Shown here in pieces: positions 31,720-40,736 of a stretch of DNA of 46,943 bases (its first letter is position 1; each line of letters starts with the position of its first letter). The stretch comes from an uncultured Veillonellaceae bacterium (lineage in GTDB: Bacteria > Bacillota > Negativicutes > Selenomonadales > Selenomonadaceae), in NCBI GenBank assembly GCA_900316275.1, contig ONCF01000077.1, forward strand, positions 1-46,943. Direction: 5' to 3'. Below the pieces are notes generated by a model that was given only the letters and a program-made list of their open reading frames with translations, had not been told where the DNA came from and made no database searches. The translations under genes and the position numbers were made by a program.

Positions 31720-31908
31720 TTATAGCAAATTTCCCTGCTGTGAGGGATGTTCCTGCAGGTAGCAGCGCAGCATCCGCTCCACCAGGTCGCGGATAGGTAC
31801 ATTCTCCTCATCGGCCCGTGCGCGCACGGCCGTGATGAGATCCTCCGGCAGCCGCGTGCCAAACGTCTTGCGATGTTCCTGCTCCAGTTCTAATTCTTCT
31901 GCTGACAT
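31720..31908 (-). CDS. Small ribbon-helix-helix protein
   Basis: A 62-residue protein beginning MSAEELELEQEHRKTFGTRL, with a CopG/Arc-like strand and two helices (FGTRLPEDLITAVRARADEE, then IRDLVERMLRCYLQEH). The RHH fold suggests a dimeric DNA-binding repressor, perhaps of this operon. The ATG at 31908 has GGGGAG about 9 nt upstream. The csrA start follows after 31 nt. No toxin partner is visible. Confidence 0.75.
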   Translation of the reverse strand: MSAEELELEQEHRKTFGTRLPEDLITAVRARADEENVPIRDLVERMLRCYLQEHPSQQGNLL

Positions 31909-32131
31909 AAAGACTGCTCCCCTTTCCCATGCGGACATCCTGGTTCTTGCCGCAGAATGCCACCCTTATTTGTACTTATATTCGTCACAAGCTGAAAAAA
32001 TCCTGCCTGGACTCATTGTTGAACAAAAATTTCTTGTGATGTTGACAAATATTCATTTTGTTCTGGTAACTTTGTCACAGACGCACCAGGCAGTAAACGA
32101 TAAACTGCCCATATAGAGGAGATGATAAAAC

Positions 32132-32317
32132 ATGCAAGCGAATGTAGACAAAGAACTCTGTGTGGGCTGCGGTGCCTGCACCGGCTGCGCGCCCGAGGTG
32201 TTCACCATGGATGACGACGGGCTGGCCAAGGGCGGCGCATTCACAGCGGCACAGAAAGACGCCGTGGAGGATGCCGTCTCCACCTGCCCCGTTGGTGCTA
32301 TCAGCACGACGGACTGA
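32132..32317 (+). CDS. Single-cluster [4Fe-4S] ferredoxin
   Basis: A 61-residue ferredoxin beginning MQANVDKELCVGCGACTGCAPEVF, with the last ligand in STCPVGAI. This is the Thermotoga/Desulfovibrio-type small ferredoxin with one cluster held by Cys10, 13, 16 and 52. Cys19 sits where relatives have a disulfide cysteine, but its usual partner is Ala here. GAGGAG lies upstream of the ATG. It is monocistronic, divergent from the csrA operon, and ends before a bidirectional terminator. Confidence 0.9.
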   Translation: MQANVDKELCVGCGACTGCAPEVFTMDDDGLAKGGAFTAAQKDAVEDAVSTCPVGAISTTD

Positions 32318-32384
32318 CCGGCAGCCCCCCTGCTCGTAACGGACTCCACAACTGTCCCCGCGCCGCAATGGCGCCACAAACCGA

Positions 32385-32424
32385 AAAAGCTCCTTCTCAC
32401 GCTCGCGCGCGGGAGGGAGCTTTT
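32385..32424. terminator. Bidirectional terminator between ferredoxin and secF
   Basis: AAAAGCTCC / GGAGCTTTT forms the outer stem around a GC-rich inner helix. It lies between the convergent stops of ferredoxin (plus) and secF (minus), with T-tracts on both sides. Confidence 0.8.
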
Positions 32425-32443
32425 ACTGTCAACAACAATGATT

Positions 32444-33373
32444 TTACTTGGCTGCCGCCGCTTTGACCGCTGTCTGATGCTTGCCATCGGCATGGTTGCG
32501 CAGCAGAATCCAAATGGGGCTCGCGATGAAGATGGACGAGTACGCGCCGCTCGCGAAACCGACGAGCAGGGCAAACGCGAAGTCCTTCGTCGTCTCGCCG
32601 CCGAAGAAGTACAATGCCGCCGTCGTGAAGAGCACCGTGAACACCGTATAGAGTGAACGCGTGAGCGTCTGGTACACAGAGGTATTCACGAGCTGGTTGA
32701 TATCGCCGCCGCGACGGAAATGCAGGCGCATATTCTCGCGGATACGGTCGAAGATAACGATAGTATCGTTGATGGAATAACCGACGATGGTCAGGAGCGC
32801 CGCGATGAACGACGAGTCGACCTGCCGCTGCGTAAAGGCGAAAAACGCCAACACGACGAGAATATCATGCACAAGGGCGAGCACCGCCGCTACGCCGAAG
32901 CGCCACTCGAAGCGGTACGCGACGTAGAGGATGATGAGGCCCCAGGAGACGAGCAGCGCGAGCACGGCGTTCTCGATGAGCTCGCCGCCGATGGTCGCAC
33001 CGACTTTTTCCTCACGCATGACCTGATAGTCGCCGCAATCCTCGCGGATGGTCGCCATGACATCCTTGCGCTGCTCCTCCTCCAGGTCCGTCGTGCGGAT
33101 CATGAGGCTGTCGGAGACCGTCGCATCACTCGCGGCATCCGTGCTGCCCGTGAGCTGAATGGTACTGCCCTCGAGGCCGTACTTGCTCATGCTCGTACGC
33201 ACCTGCTGGATGGAGACCGGCTGCTCGAACTTCAGGTCGATAATAGTACCGCCCGTGAAGTCGATGCCGAAGTTGAAGCCCTTGACAAACATGCAGATGA
33301 TGCCAGGGATAATCACCAGGAGGGAAATGAGGAACCAGATTTTGCGGTGTCCCGCAATATCAAACTTGTTCAT
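32444..33373 (-). CDS. secF: Protein translocase subunit SecF
   Basis: The 309-residue membrane protein has six helices. It begins with the KIWFLISLLVIIPGI helix, then FGIDFTGGTIIDL (first conserved motif) and a periplasmic P1 domain (about 40-125). The SecD/SecF export core contains YSINDTIVIFDRIREN. It works with SecD in proton-driven completion of export. The ATG overlaps the secD stop by one base (TAATG). It ends the operon. Confidence 0.96.
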   Translation of the reverse strand: MNKFDIAGHRKIWFLISLLVIIPGIICMFVKGFNFGIDFTGGTIIDLKFEQPVSIQQVRTSMSKYGLEGSTIQLTGSTDAASDATVSDSLMIRTTDLEEEQRKDVMATIREDCGDYQVMREEKVGATIGGELIENAVLALLVSWGLIILYVAYRFEWRFGVAAVLALVHDILVVLAFFAFTQRQVDSSFIAALLTIVGYSINDTIVIFDRIRENMRLHFRRGGDINQLVNTSVYQTLTRSLYTVFTVLFTTAALYFFGGETTKDFAFALLVGFASGAYSSIFIASPIWILLRNHADGKHQTAVKAAAAK

Positions 33374-34680
33374 TATTTGCCCTCCTTTCCTGCTTTGGCA
33401 TCTTTAACCGGCTTGTCCGGCTGTCCGCTCATCGTCTTGAGGTCCTCCTTATGCCAGAGCATGTAGCCCGTGGCACCGTAGGCTGCCGGATTCTCGGCTA
33501 TCTTGGAGTTAATCATAAGCTTCAAGAGATACTGCGAGACCGTGATGGCCGTGAACATGGAGAGCAGCGTGCCGAGGCCCAGCGTGATGGCAAAACCACG
33601 GATGGTGCCCGTGCCGAGGAAGAACAGCACAGCCGCCGCGATAATCGTCGTGACGTTCGAGTCGAAAATCGTCGTGAACGCACGTTTGAAGCCCGAGCTC
33701 ATGGCCTGACGCAGTGTCTTGCCCTGAATCTGGTACTCCTCCTTGAAATGCTCGAAAATGAGCACGTTCGCGTCGACGGCCATACCGATGGTCAGGATGA
33801 TACCGGCCACGCCCGGCAGCGTCAGCGTTGCGTCGAGCAGATACAGCAGGCCGAGCAGCATAACCGTGTAGGCCATGAGTGCGACGTCCGCGATAAAGCC
33901 CGAGAGACGATAGAACGCGACCATGAAGAGCAGCACGACGCCGAGGCCGACGGCAAAAGCAAACTCCGATTTATCCTTGGAGTCCTGGCCGAGCGACGGG
34001 CCGACCGTACGCGTCTCGATGATGTTGACCTTGACCGGCAGGGCACCGGAACGCAGCACGATGGCAAGGTTCTGGGCTTCCTCCAGCGTCTTCTGGCCGG
34101 AGATTTCCGCCTTGCCGCCGAGAATGGGCTCACGCACATTCGGCGCCGTCAGCGTCTCGCCGTCGAGCAGGATGGCGATGGTGCGGCCGACATTTTTCGT
34201 CGTGAGGTCGGCAAACTTTTTCGCGCCCTCGTCCGTGAACTCGAGGTTGACGACGTTCTGGCCATTCTGCTGGTTCGTCGCGGCCTGCGCGTCCTTCAGA
34301 TCCTCACCGGTGAGGACGGTGTTGCCCTCCTCGTCCTTGAACTCGAGCACAGCCGTCTTGCCGATGGTCTTGATGGCCGCATCCGGGTCCTTGACGCCCG
34401 GCAGCTCGATGATGACACGGCGCTCGCCTTCACGCTGGATAATCGGCTCCGTGAGGCCGAGCGAGTTGACGCGTTTCTCCATGATGGTGACGACGCGGTT
34501 CATGGCATCATCGTTGACCTTGGCTACATCCGTATCCTCTGCCTCCAGCACGACGTGCGTGCCGCCCTGCAGGTCGAGGCCCTGGCGGATAGAGAACGCC
34601 AGCGGGCGCACACCCACGAGGAAGATACCGATGATAGCCACGATGCAAACGATGAGTTTGATGAGACTATCTTTACGCAA
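33373..34680 (-). CDS. secD: Protein translocase subunit SecD
   Basis: The 435-residue protein begins with helix LIKLIVCIVAIIGIFLVG and the RQGLDLQGGTHVVLEAE motif. A periplasmic region (about 55-235) includes EGERRVIIELPGV. The C-terminal five-helix export domain has GMAVDANVLIFEHFKEE. The start appears to be TTG at 34680 (TTG CGT AAA GAT) with AGGGTGG 7 nt upstream. secF follows with overlap; a small P-loop gene precedes. Confidence 0.96.
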   Translation of the reverse strand: MRKDSLIKLIVCIVAIIGIFLVGVRPLAFSIRQGLDLQGGTHVVLEAEDTDVAKVNDDAMNRVVTIMEKRVNSLGLTEPIIQREGERRVIIELPGVKDPDAAIKTIGKTAVLEFKDEEGNTVLTGEDLKDAQAATNQQNGQNVVNLEFTDEGAKKFADLTTKNVGRTIAILLDGETLTAPNVREPILGGKAEISGQKTLEEAQNLAIVLRSGALPVKVNIIETRTVGPSLGQDSKDKSEFAFAVGLGVVLLFMVAFYRLSGFIADVALMAYTVMLLGLLYLLDATLTLPGVAGIILTIGMAVDANVLIFEHFKEEYQIQGKTLRQAMSSGFKRAFTTIFDSNVTTIIAAAVLFFLGTGTIRGFAITLGLGTLLSMFTAITVSQYLLKLMINSKIAENPAAYGATGYMLWHKEDLKTMSGQPDKPVKDAKAGKEGK

Positions 34681-34741
34681 GAAAATTCCACCCTTTCTAG
34701 TGGTTGTTTGGATTTAGGATAATTCCTATTGGGAAAGCGGC

Positions 34742-35098
34742 TCAGGCCCGGGCCTGCTCCGCTGCCTTGCTTTGTAAAAAGGCGATGACCTGCTGGCGCA
34801 CCTCGGCGGCCGTGTAGTCATCTGTCTGAATATAGAGGTCGGCATGTGCCCGTGCATCCGCCAGGCGGGCGTGCTGTACCTGCAGGCGTTCCTCGCCCCA
34901 GGGCACGACACGGCGCTGGCGGATGGCCGGCATGCGCGCATCGATGGTGATGAGCACGTCGGGATGGCGTTTCTGCCAAAAGTTGTGAATACAGGAATGC
35001 TCCTGCGCCACATTATAGGCATCATAGCCTGCGGCGCGCAGGCCCGCAACCAGCGTGGTCTTGCCCGAGGCGCAGACGCCCGTGACGGCAATTTTCAT
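34742..35098 (-). CDS. Small P-loop NTPase (nucleotide-kinase-like)
   Basis: A 118-residue protein with a Walker A motif at the very N-terminus (MKIAVTGVCASGKTTLVAGL), the DVLITIDARM segment as a likely Walker B/acid site, and TDDYTAAEVRQQV near the end. It is shorter than typical kinases and lacks an obvious lid. Substrate is unknown. It sits between a PP2C-type phosphatase and secD in one run of genes, so co-expression with the Sec genes is likely. Confidence 0.75.
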   Translation of the reverse strand: MKIAVTGVCASGKTTLVAGLRAAGYDAYNVAQEHSCIHNFWQKRHPDVLITIDARMPAIRQRRVVPWGEERLQVQHARLADARAHADLYIQTDDYTAAEVRQQVIAFLQSKAAEQARA

Positions 35099-35167
35099 AG
35101 TGAAAACTCCCTCTCTTTTGCGTCAGGCCGTTAGAGATGCGCGCCTGACTGCCCTGTCTGACAGCCA

Positions 35168-35878
35168 TCAGTAGGGATATGTGACCTCGAGGCGCTCGAT
35201 TTTCGGCGAGTCCGGCGAGGCCGCCGTCACGCCGAGCACGACAACCGTCATGTCGTCGCCCGCCCGGTCCTGATCACGGCTCAGCGCGAGGTCCATGATG
35301 GCCCGCGCGATGTAGGCTGCGTCCTCAGGGCCGTTGTCGGCGATGATTTTCTGGATGTCCTCGTTGTCGAGGCCGTGACCGATACGTTTGCGCCCCGCGT
35401 GCGCGATGCCGTCCGTAAACGAGACGAGTATCATACCCGGCTCAAGCGGCAACTCGTACATGAGCGGCTTCATATGTTTGTTGACACCGATGGGGCCGAC
35501 TTCCTCGTCGTAGACCGCATCGTACTCCTCCGTATGCACGAAGACCGGGCAGTTCGAGTTGCGGCTGATGACGACCGTATTGGAGTCGAGATCCGCACTC
35601 AAAATCGTGAGCGTACAGGACACGCGATGATCCTTCATGTTGTAGAGGTAGTCATGCACCGCCCGGGCCACGGCACCGTCACGCGCACCATCGGCGATGA
35701 GCTGCACCGTCTTGTTGACGACCCAGCTGCTCGTGTGGTGTGCGGCGAGACCATTACCCTGTCCGTCGGCGATGATGGCTGTAACGCCGCCATGCGGCCG
35801 CTCCACGACATCACAGGTGTCGCCGCAGACCTCCATGGCGTATTTCGACGTCTTCGCGAGACCAATCTTGATTTCCAT
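35168..35878 (-). CDS. SpoIIE/PP2C-type serine/threonine phosphatase
   Basis: The 236-residue single-domain phosphatase carries PP2C metal motifs TAIIADGQGNG, VSFTDGIAHAG and RAGDDMTVVVLGV. There is no sensor domain, which resembles RsbX-like stand-alone enzymes that dephosphorylate anti-sigma-factor antagonists. No STAS or kinase partner is in the window. The ATG at 35878 has AGGTGA 5 nt upstream and overlaps the end of the FTHF cyclo-ligase gene; an in-frame GTG at 35887 is less likely. Confidence 0.85.
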   Translation of the reverse strand: MEIKIGLAKTSKYAMEVCGDTCDVVERPHGGVTAIIADGQGNGLAAHHTSSWVVNKTVQLIADGARDGAVARAVHDYLYNMKDHRVSCTLTILSADLDSNTVVISRNSNCPVFVHTEEYDAVYDEEVGPIGVNKHMKPLMYELPLEPGMILVSFTDGIAHAGRKRIGHGLDNEDIQKIIADNGPEDAAYIARAIMDLALSRDQDRAGDDMTVVVLGVTAASPDSPKIERLEVTYPY

Positions 35879-35883
35879 TTTAC

Positions 35884-36492
35884 TCACCTGCCCGTCGCTG
35901 CGACCGGCTCCTCGGCCGCATGGCAGTCGAGGCTGCGCCGCTCCGTGATAATACTGTCGACATACTGGTCATGCGGCTCCATGGGGACATCCGCCTGCAC
36001 CTGCCCGTCAAAGACGAGTGCAATGCGACTGGCCCGGGTGAGCTTGGGCAGGTAGCGGTCGTAGTAGCCGCCACCCAGCCCCAACCGGGCCCCCGCCACG
36101 GTAAAGCCAGCGCCCGGTACGATGACGAGGTCAATCTCCTCCGGTGCCACGACGGAAATCACGCCCGTCTGCAAGCTGCGGATGCCGAACTTGCCCACCT
36201 CGAGCTCATCGAGGGACTGCAGCTCTGCCGCCACCATGAGGCCCAGCCCGATAATCTGCGGGATGCAGACGCGCTTGCCCAGCGTGAGGCAGTGCGTGAG
36301 CAGGCCGTCGAGCTGCACCTCGTCCTCGGTCGAGGCATAGGCGAACACGGTATGTGCCTGCTGGAATGCCTCGGTCGCATAAAGGCGTGCGAGTATCTGC
36401 TCACTGGCCTGATTGCGGAACGCCGGTGTTAAATGGCGCCGCCAGACCAGTAAATCCTTGCGTTGCGCCGTTTTCTGCTCTTGCAGGGTCAT
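35884..36492 (-). CDS. 5-formyltetrahydrofolate cyclo-ligase
   Basis: The 202-residue enzyme uses ATP to turn 5-formyl-THF into 5,10-methenyl-THF. Recognisable parts are LVWRRHLTPAFR near the N-terminus, VFAYASTEDEV, VCIPQI, the VPGAGF loop and the ATP-site motif RLGLGGGYYDRYL. The tail has TERRSLD. The start ATG is preceded by a short gap holding nested hairpins. It is placed between yajC and the phosphatase gene. Confidence 0.93.
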   Translation of the reverse strand: MTLQEQKTAQRKDLLVWRRHLTPAFRNQASEQILARLYATEAFQQAHTVFAYASTEDEVQLDGLLTHCLTLGKRVCIPQIIGLGLMVAAELQSLDELEVGKFGIRSLQTGVISVVAPEEIDLVIVPGAGFTVAGARLGLGGGYYDRYLPKLTRASRIALVFDGQVQADVPMEPHDQYVDSIITERRSLDCHAAEEPVAATGR

Positions 36493-36512
36493 GTTATGCC
36501 CTCCCTTGTCTG

Positions 36513-36579
36513 CGCCTGTGGCCTGGGGAAACCAGCTAATGCATCATTTCCCCCCAGCCACAGGCACAAAACTGTGGCT
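36513..36579 (-). promoter_or_regulatory. Nested inverted repeats between yajC and the cyclo-ligase gene
   Basis: AGCCACAG (36556-36563) can pair with CTGTGGCT (36572-36579), or the segment GCCACAGGC (36557-36565) can pair with GCCTGTGGC (36514-36522), extended by CCCCA/TGGGG. The two pairings share a strand and exclude each other. There is no T-run, so this is not a plain terminator; an RNA switch or mRNA-stability element is possible. Confidence 0.4.
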
Positions 36580-36884
36580 TACTCCTCTTCGTCCGCCTCA
36601 GCGGCCTCCGTCGCCGTAATGTTGGCATTGATAGAGGCGCGCGCGACCTCGATGACCGTGTGCTCAGCCACCTTCAGCTTGATGGATTTGTCCGTCATGG
36701 ACTCAATCGTGCCGTAGATGCCGCCGATGGTCATCACGCGGTTGCCCACTTTCAGCGCGTCGAGCATCGCCTTGCGCTGCTGCTGCTGCTTTTTCTGCGG
36801 GCGGTACAGCAGGAAATAGAAAATCACCACCATCACGAGGATGGGGCCCCAGGTGGCCAGCGAGGCCATCATATCTTGGCTCAT
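36579..36884 (-). CDS. yajC: Preprotein translocase subunit YajC
   Basis: The 101-residue protein has one N-terminal membrane helix (WGPILVMVVIFYFLLYRPQ) followed by the conserved KKQQQQRKAMLDALKVGN and VMTIGGIYGTI. YajC associates with SecDF. The acidic tail EADEEE is usual. It lies 74 nt downstream of tgt, as in E. coli, but secD is three genes further on. Confidence 0.95.
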   Translation of the reverse strand: MSQDMMASLATWGPILVMVVIFYFLLYRPQKKQQQQRKAMLDALKVGNRVMTIGGIYGTIESMTDKSIKLKVAEHTVIEVARASINANITATEAAEADEEE

Positions 36885-36958
36885 TGTTTAATACACTCCT
36901 TTTACATGCCGGTGAACCGGTAGATATATTTAGCCGGCAAGCGCCGGTAAATAGCGAA

Positions 36959-38134
<1,176 letters not shown>

Positions 38135-38168
38135 TCATTTCCTCATATAGCTACTCTTACAAGCCTAT

Positions 38169-38197
38169 ATCATAACATATTTAAAGCAAAAACACAA
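38169..38197 (-). promoter_or_regulatory. tgt operon promoter
   Basis: On the minus strand TTGTGT (38197-38192), 17 bp and TATGAT (38174-38169) lie 77 nt upstream of the tgt start. No preQ1 riboswitch-like structure was evident in the leader. Confidence 0.6.
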
Positions 38198-38246
38198 AGA
38201 CATTTGCCACGATTGCTGACCAACGAAAAAACGTCCACCTGAAAAG

Positions 38247-38340
38247 CCACACCACCGTGTAGGTAGCAGGTGACTGCCCCGTACGCACTTGGCAAAATGC
38301 ACGAATCCACAGCACCTTGTGTGTGGCAGATGACTGCTCC
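38247..38340. repeat. Two 34-bp imperfect direct repeats, 60 bp apart
   Basis: Units at 38247-38280 and 38307-38340 match at 27 of 34 positions (CCACA-CACC--TGT start, GCAG-TGACTGC-CC end). They lie in the gap between the tgt promoter and the M20D hydrolase stop. Read on the minus strand each would encode a GAV-C---G-V pattern, but there is no supported gene. Confidence 0.6.
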
Positions 38341-38378
38341 ATTTCCGGCACCAGTCATCAGCCTATACATATACCTGC

Positions 38379-39524
38379 TCAAGACCTTGCCAACTGTGCG
38401 ATAGCCCGCTGCGCCAGCGCGGCGAGATAAGCAGCCGTGGGACCGAGTGCCGCGGGGTCGACGCGGAACGCCGGATTGTGGTTCGCGGGCGACGCGCCTG
38501 TGCCCACGAGCACGAAGCAGCCGGGCAGCTTCGTCTGGTAGTAGGCGAAATCCTCGCCCGCGAGCGACGCGGGTGCCGGCACCACCGTGAGGCCCTGCGC
38601 CTCGGCGACCTCCCGCGCGCAGTCACTCCACGCTGGTGTGTTGTCCGTCGCCGGCGGGCCGGCCACCCAGTCGACCGTCACACTGCCGCCAAAGCTCGCT
38701 GCCTGCCCTGCCGCCAGGTCACGCAGACGCTGCTCAATGTGCGCGCGGTCCGCATTGTCGAGGCAGCGCACCGTGCCCTCGAGCTCCGCTGTCTCCGGGA
38801 TGACGTTCCACGTGTTGCCGCTCGTGAAGCGCGTGATGCTCACGAGGTCGCGGTGCGCCGGGTTGATATTGCGGCTGATGATACTCTGCGCCGTCAGGAC
38901 AAAGCTGGACGCCATGACGATGGGGTCGACGCCGCGCTCCGGGTGCGCCGCATGCGTGCCCTTGCCCTGAAAGTGCAGCGTGAATTTATCGACGGAGGCC
39001 GTCACCGCGCCCGCGCTCACGCCGACCGTGCCCACAGGGAACAGCGGCGAACTGTGCAAACCAAAGAGCGCCTGCACGTCCGCGAGCGCGCCCGTCGCCA
39101 GCACATCGCGTGCGCCGCCTGGCGCCTCCTCGGCCGGCTGAAACACGATGCGTACCGTGCCGCCGAGTTCTGCCTCGTGTTTTTTCAGGTACAGCGCCGC
39201 GCCCAACACACTCGTCATGTGAAAATCGTGACCACAGGCATGCATGACGCCCGGCCGCTCAGACGCATAGTCGAGTCCTGTCTGCTCCGTCACAGGCAGC
39301 GCATCGATATCCGCCCGCAGGCCTACTATAGGCGCCTTGCCCATACCTATTTCCGCCACCAGCCCCGTCTGGAGCGGCACATCCAGCACGCGCACCCCCG
39401 CACGCGTCAGTGCCGCCCGCAGCCGCGCCGTCGTCTCCACCTCCGCATAGGAAAGCTCCGGATGCCGGTGTAACCAGTAAAACTCGTCCGTAATTTGCCG
39501 GGTAATCGCATCATCTATCTGCAT
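38379..39524 (-). CDS. M20D family amidohydrolase
   Basis: The 381-residue cytosolic hydrolase is of the hippurate/N-acyl-amino-acid deacylase type. Motifs in order: HRHPELSYAEVETT, GLRADIDALPV, MHACGHDFHM (metal Cys/His), FQPAEEAPGGA and GKGTHAAHPERGVDP in the lid domain. The catalytic Glu pair is intact. The ATG at 39524 (MQIDDAITRQI) has AGGAG 8 nt upstream. It looks monocistronic. Substrate within the family cannot be decided. Confidence 0.9.
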   Translation of the reverse strand: MQIDDAITRQITDEFYWLHRHPELSYAEVETTARLRAALTRAGVRVLDVPLQTGLVAEIGMGKAPIVGLRADIDALPVTEQTGLDYASERPGVMHACGHDFHMTSVLGAALYLKKHEAELGGTVRIVFQPAEEAPGGARDVLATGALADVQALFGLHSSPLFPVGTVGVSAGAVTASVDKFTLHFQGKGTHAAHPERGVDPIVMASSFVLTAQSIISRNINPAHRDLVSITRFTSGNTWNVIPETAELEGTVRCLDNADRAHIEQRLRDLAAGQAASFGGSVTVDWVAGPPATDNTPAWSDCAREVAEAQGLTVVPAPASLAGEDFAYYQTKLPGCFVLVGTGASPANHNPAFRVDPAALGPTAAYLAALAQRAIAQLARS

Positions 39525-39652
39525 AACAACCACTCCTCAAGTCTCTATCTCCCCGCGCGAACCCGCCCCTGTCAAAGTCAGTCCAGCGCTTCGTCATCGC
39601 AAGAGCAAAAACACAATCTCACCATAACACAGTCCCGCTGCGAAAACAATAT

Positions 39653-39681
39653 TTGACATGTGCGTGCACTCCTGCTATAAT
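39653..39681 (+). promoter_or_regulatory. Consensus promoter of tRNA-Leu
   Basis: TTGACA (39653-39658), exactly 17 bp and TATAAT (39676-39681) match the consensus perfectly, ending 34 nt before the tRNA. Confidence 0.85.
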
Positions 39682-39715
39682 ATTTTCTGTTGATGACACG
39701 TTCAACAACTATTTT

Positions 39716-39802
39716 GCCGGAGTGGCGGAATTGGCAGACGCAGCAGACTCAAAATCTGCCGTTGGCAACAACGTGCCGGTTCAAGTCCGGCCTCCGGCAC
39801 CA
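39716..39802 (+). tRNA. tRNA-Leu (anticodon CAA)
   Basis: The acceptor stem is GCCGGAG (39716-39722) with CTCCGGC (39792-39798), then discriminator A and an encoded CCA. The anticodon arm GCAGA-CTCAAAA-TCTGC gives anticodon CAA, which reads UUG. A long variable arm (GTTGGCAACAAC) marks it as a class II tRNA, and the T-loop GGTTCAAGTCC is normal. Confidence 0.95.
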
Positions 39803-39814
39803 TCTTGAATTCAC

Positions 39815-39845
39815 AGCCCTGTGCGCTCAGCACGGGGCTTTTCTT
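39815..39845 (+). terminator. Terminator of tRNA-Leu
   Basis: AGCCCTGTGC / GCACGGGGCT (one T-G wobble) is followed by TTTTCTT, 12 nt after the CCA end. Confidence 0.8.
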
Positions 39846-39893
39846 ATGCTTTCGCCGTCCATTGGACCAAACTAGGAAATATGACTATACACC

Positions 39894-39923
39894 AAAGGAG
39901 CACCGCCCAGGTGCTCCTTTTTG
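39894..39923. terminator. Hairpin at the end of the menaquinone operon
   Basis: AAAGGAGCACC / GGTGCTCCTTT is an 11-bp perfect stem with a 5-nt loop, 44 nt beyond the DUF2325 gene stop. A T-run follows on the plus strand and only TTT on the minus strand. It probably ends minus-strand transcripts and blocks read-through from the tRNA side. Confidence 0.65.
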
Positions 39924-39963
39924 CCGCCCTATATGCTTGTCTGCCGTTGCCGTCAATAGTCGC

Positions 39964-40698
39964 TCACAACGATAGGGAAAAGGTCTCCGTAATGAGTGCA
40001 TACAGCGTCGTCAGGTTATTCTGCGAGAGAAAGCGCACGCGCGTGGTGCGTGGCGCGGCGTCCTTCGCCTTGTTGATACAGGCGTGACTCACGAAATTCG
40101 TGTTGAGGATGAGCAGGTCCGCGTGCTGCAGCTGCTGCGCGTCGAAATTTTTCTGGCTGCCGATGACCTTGAGGTCCGGACAGGCCGCCGCGACCCTCCC
40201 CTGCCAGGTCTGGCTGCCGCCGACGACGTAGATGCCAAAGCGCGCACAAAGCGTCTGCACCTCGGCAGGAGCCACGTCAGCTGACTCTGTCGGCGTAGCA
40301 GCCTTGCCTGACTCCTCCGCGCTTTCATCCGTCACAGTCTGTTGCGCTGAGCTGGCCACTGCGGCGGAGTTGTCAGCTACGGACGGTAGTTGCAGCTCTG
40401 GCGGCAACAGGCGACGCAGGCGCGCGACCTCGTTTTTCAGGGCACGCACCTCATCCTCGCGCTGGATTTCCCGCACGATGGCCTGCTCATTCTCTGCCCT
40501 GAGCGCCGCTACCTGCGCCCGCAGCTGGGCAATTTCCTCGGCCTGTGTGGCCAGCTGGGCTGCCTGTGCTGTCTGCGCCTCGCCTTGCGCACGGGCAGCG
40601 CGCTGCTGCTGTTTTTTCGCGGCAGCCTTCGCCGCGCCCGCCGCCGATTTGCCTTTGCGTATCATGCGTCTCTGCCATCCTCCCTGACCTGCTGCCAT
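39964..40698 (-). CDS. Coiled-coil protein with C-terminal DUF2325 domain
   Basis: The 244-residue protein has a basic Ala/Lys/Gln-rich start, a long coiled coil (about 34-95, with LRAQVAALRAENEQAIV) and a Ser/Ala/Glu-rich linker. The C-terminal DUF2325 domain (about 150-235) reads FGIYVVGGSQTWQGRV, ADLLILNTNFVSHACI and VRFLSQNNLTTL. DUF2325 is a Rossmann-like domain of unknown function, found widely in Firmicutes. It is the last gene of the mqn operon, 38 nt after the phosphorylase. Confidence 0.8.
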   Translation of the reverse strand: MAAGQGGWQRRMIRKGKSAAGAAKAAAKKQQQRAARAQGEAQTAQAAQLATQAEEIAQLRAQVAALRAENEQAIVREIQREDEVRALKNEVARLRRLLPPELQLPSVADNSAAVASSAQQTVTDESAEESGKAATPTESADVAPAEVQTLCARFGIYVVGGSQTWQGRVAAACPDLKVIGSQKNFDAQQLQHADLLILNTNFVSHACINKAKDAAPRTTRVRFLSQNNLTTLYALITETFSLSL

Positions 40699-40736
40699 AC
40701 CGTGAGCGCGCCTGCTTTACTGGCAATATCCGCGTA

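Noticed and set aside
32025..32080. Rex- or FNR-like box upstream of the ferredoxin gene
   Set aside because: TTGTGATGTTGACAA and a nearby TTGTCACA suggest half-sites, but spacing fits neither the 18-bp Rex box nor FNR, and the -10 for the adjacent TTGACA is poor.
38170..38382. 70-codon minus-strand ORF between tgt and the M20D gene
   Set aside because: It overlaps the tgt promoter and direct repeats, lacks a ribosome site and has no protein-like pattern beyond the repeat.
39716..39802. tRNA-Leu as integration site for a mobile element
   Set aside because: No repeat of the tRNA 3' end and no integrase gene were seen in the window.
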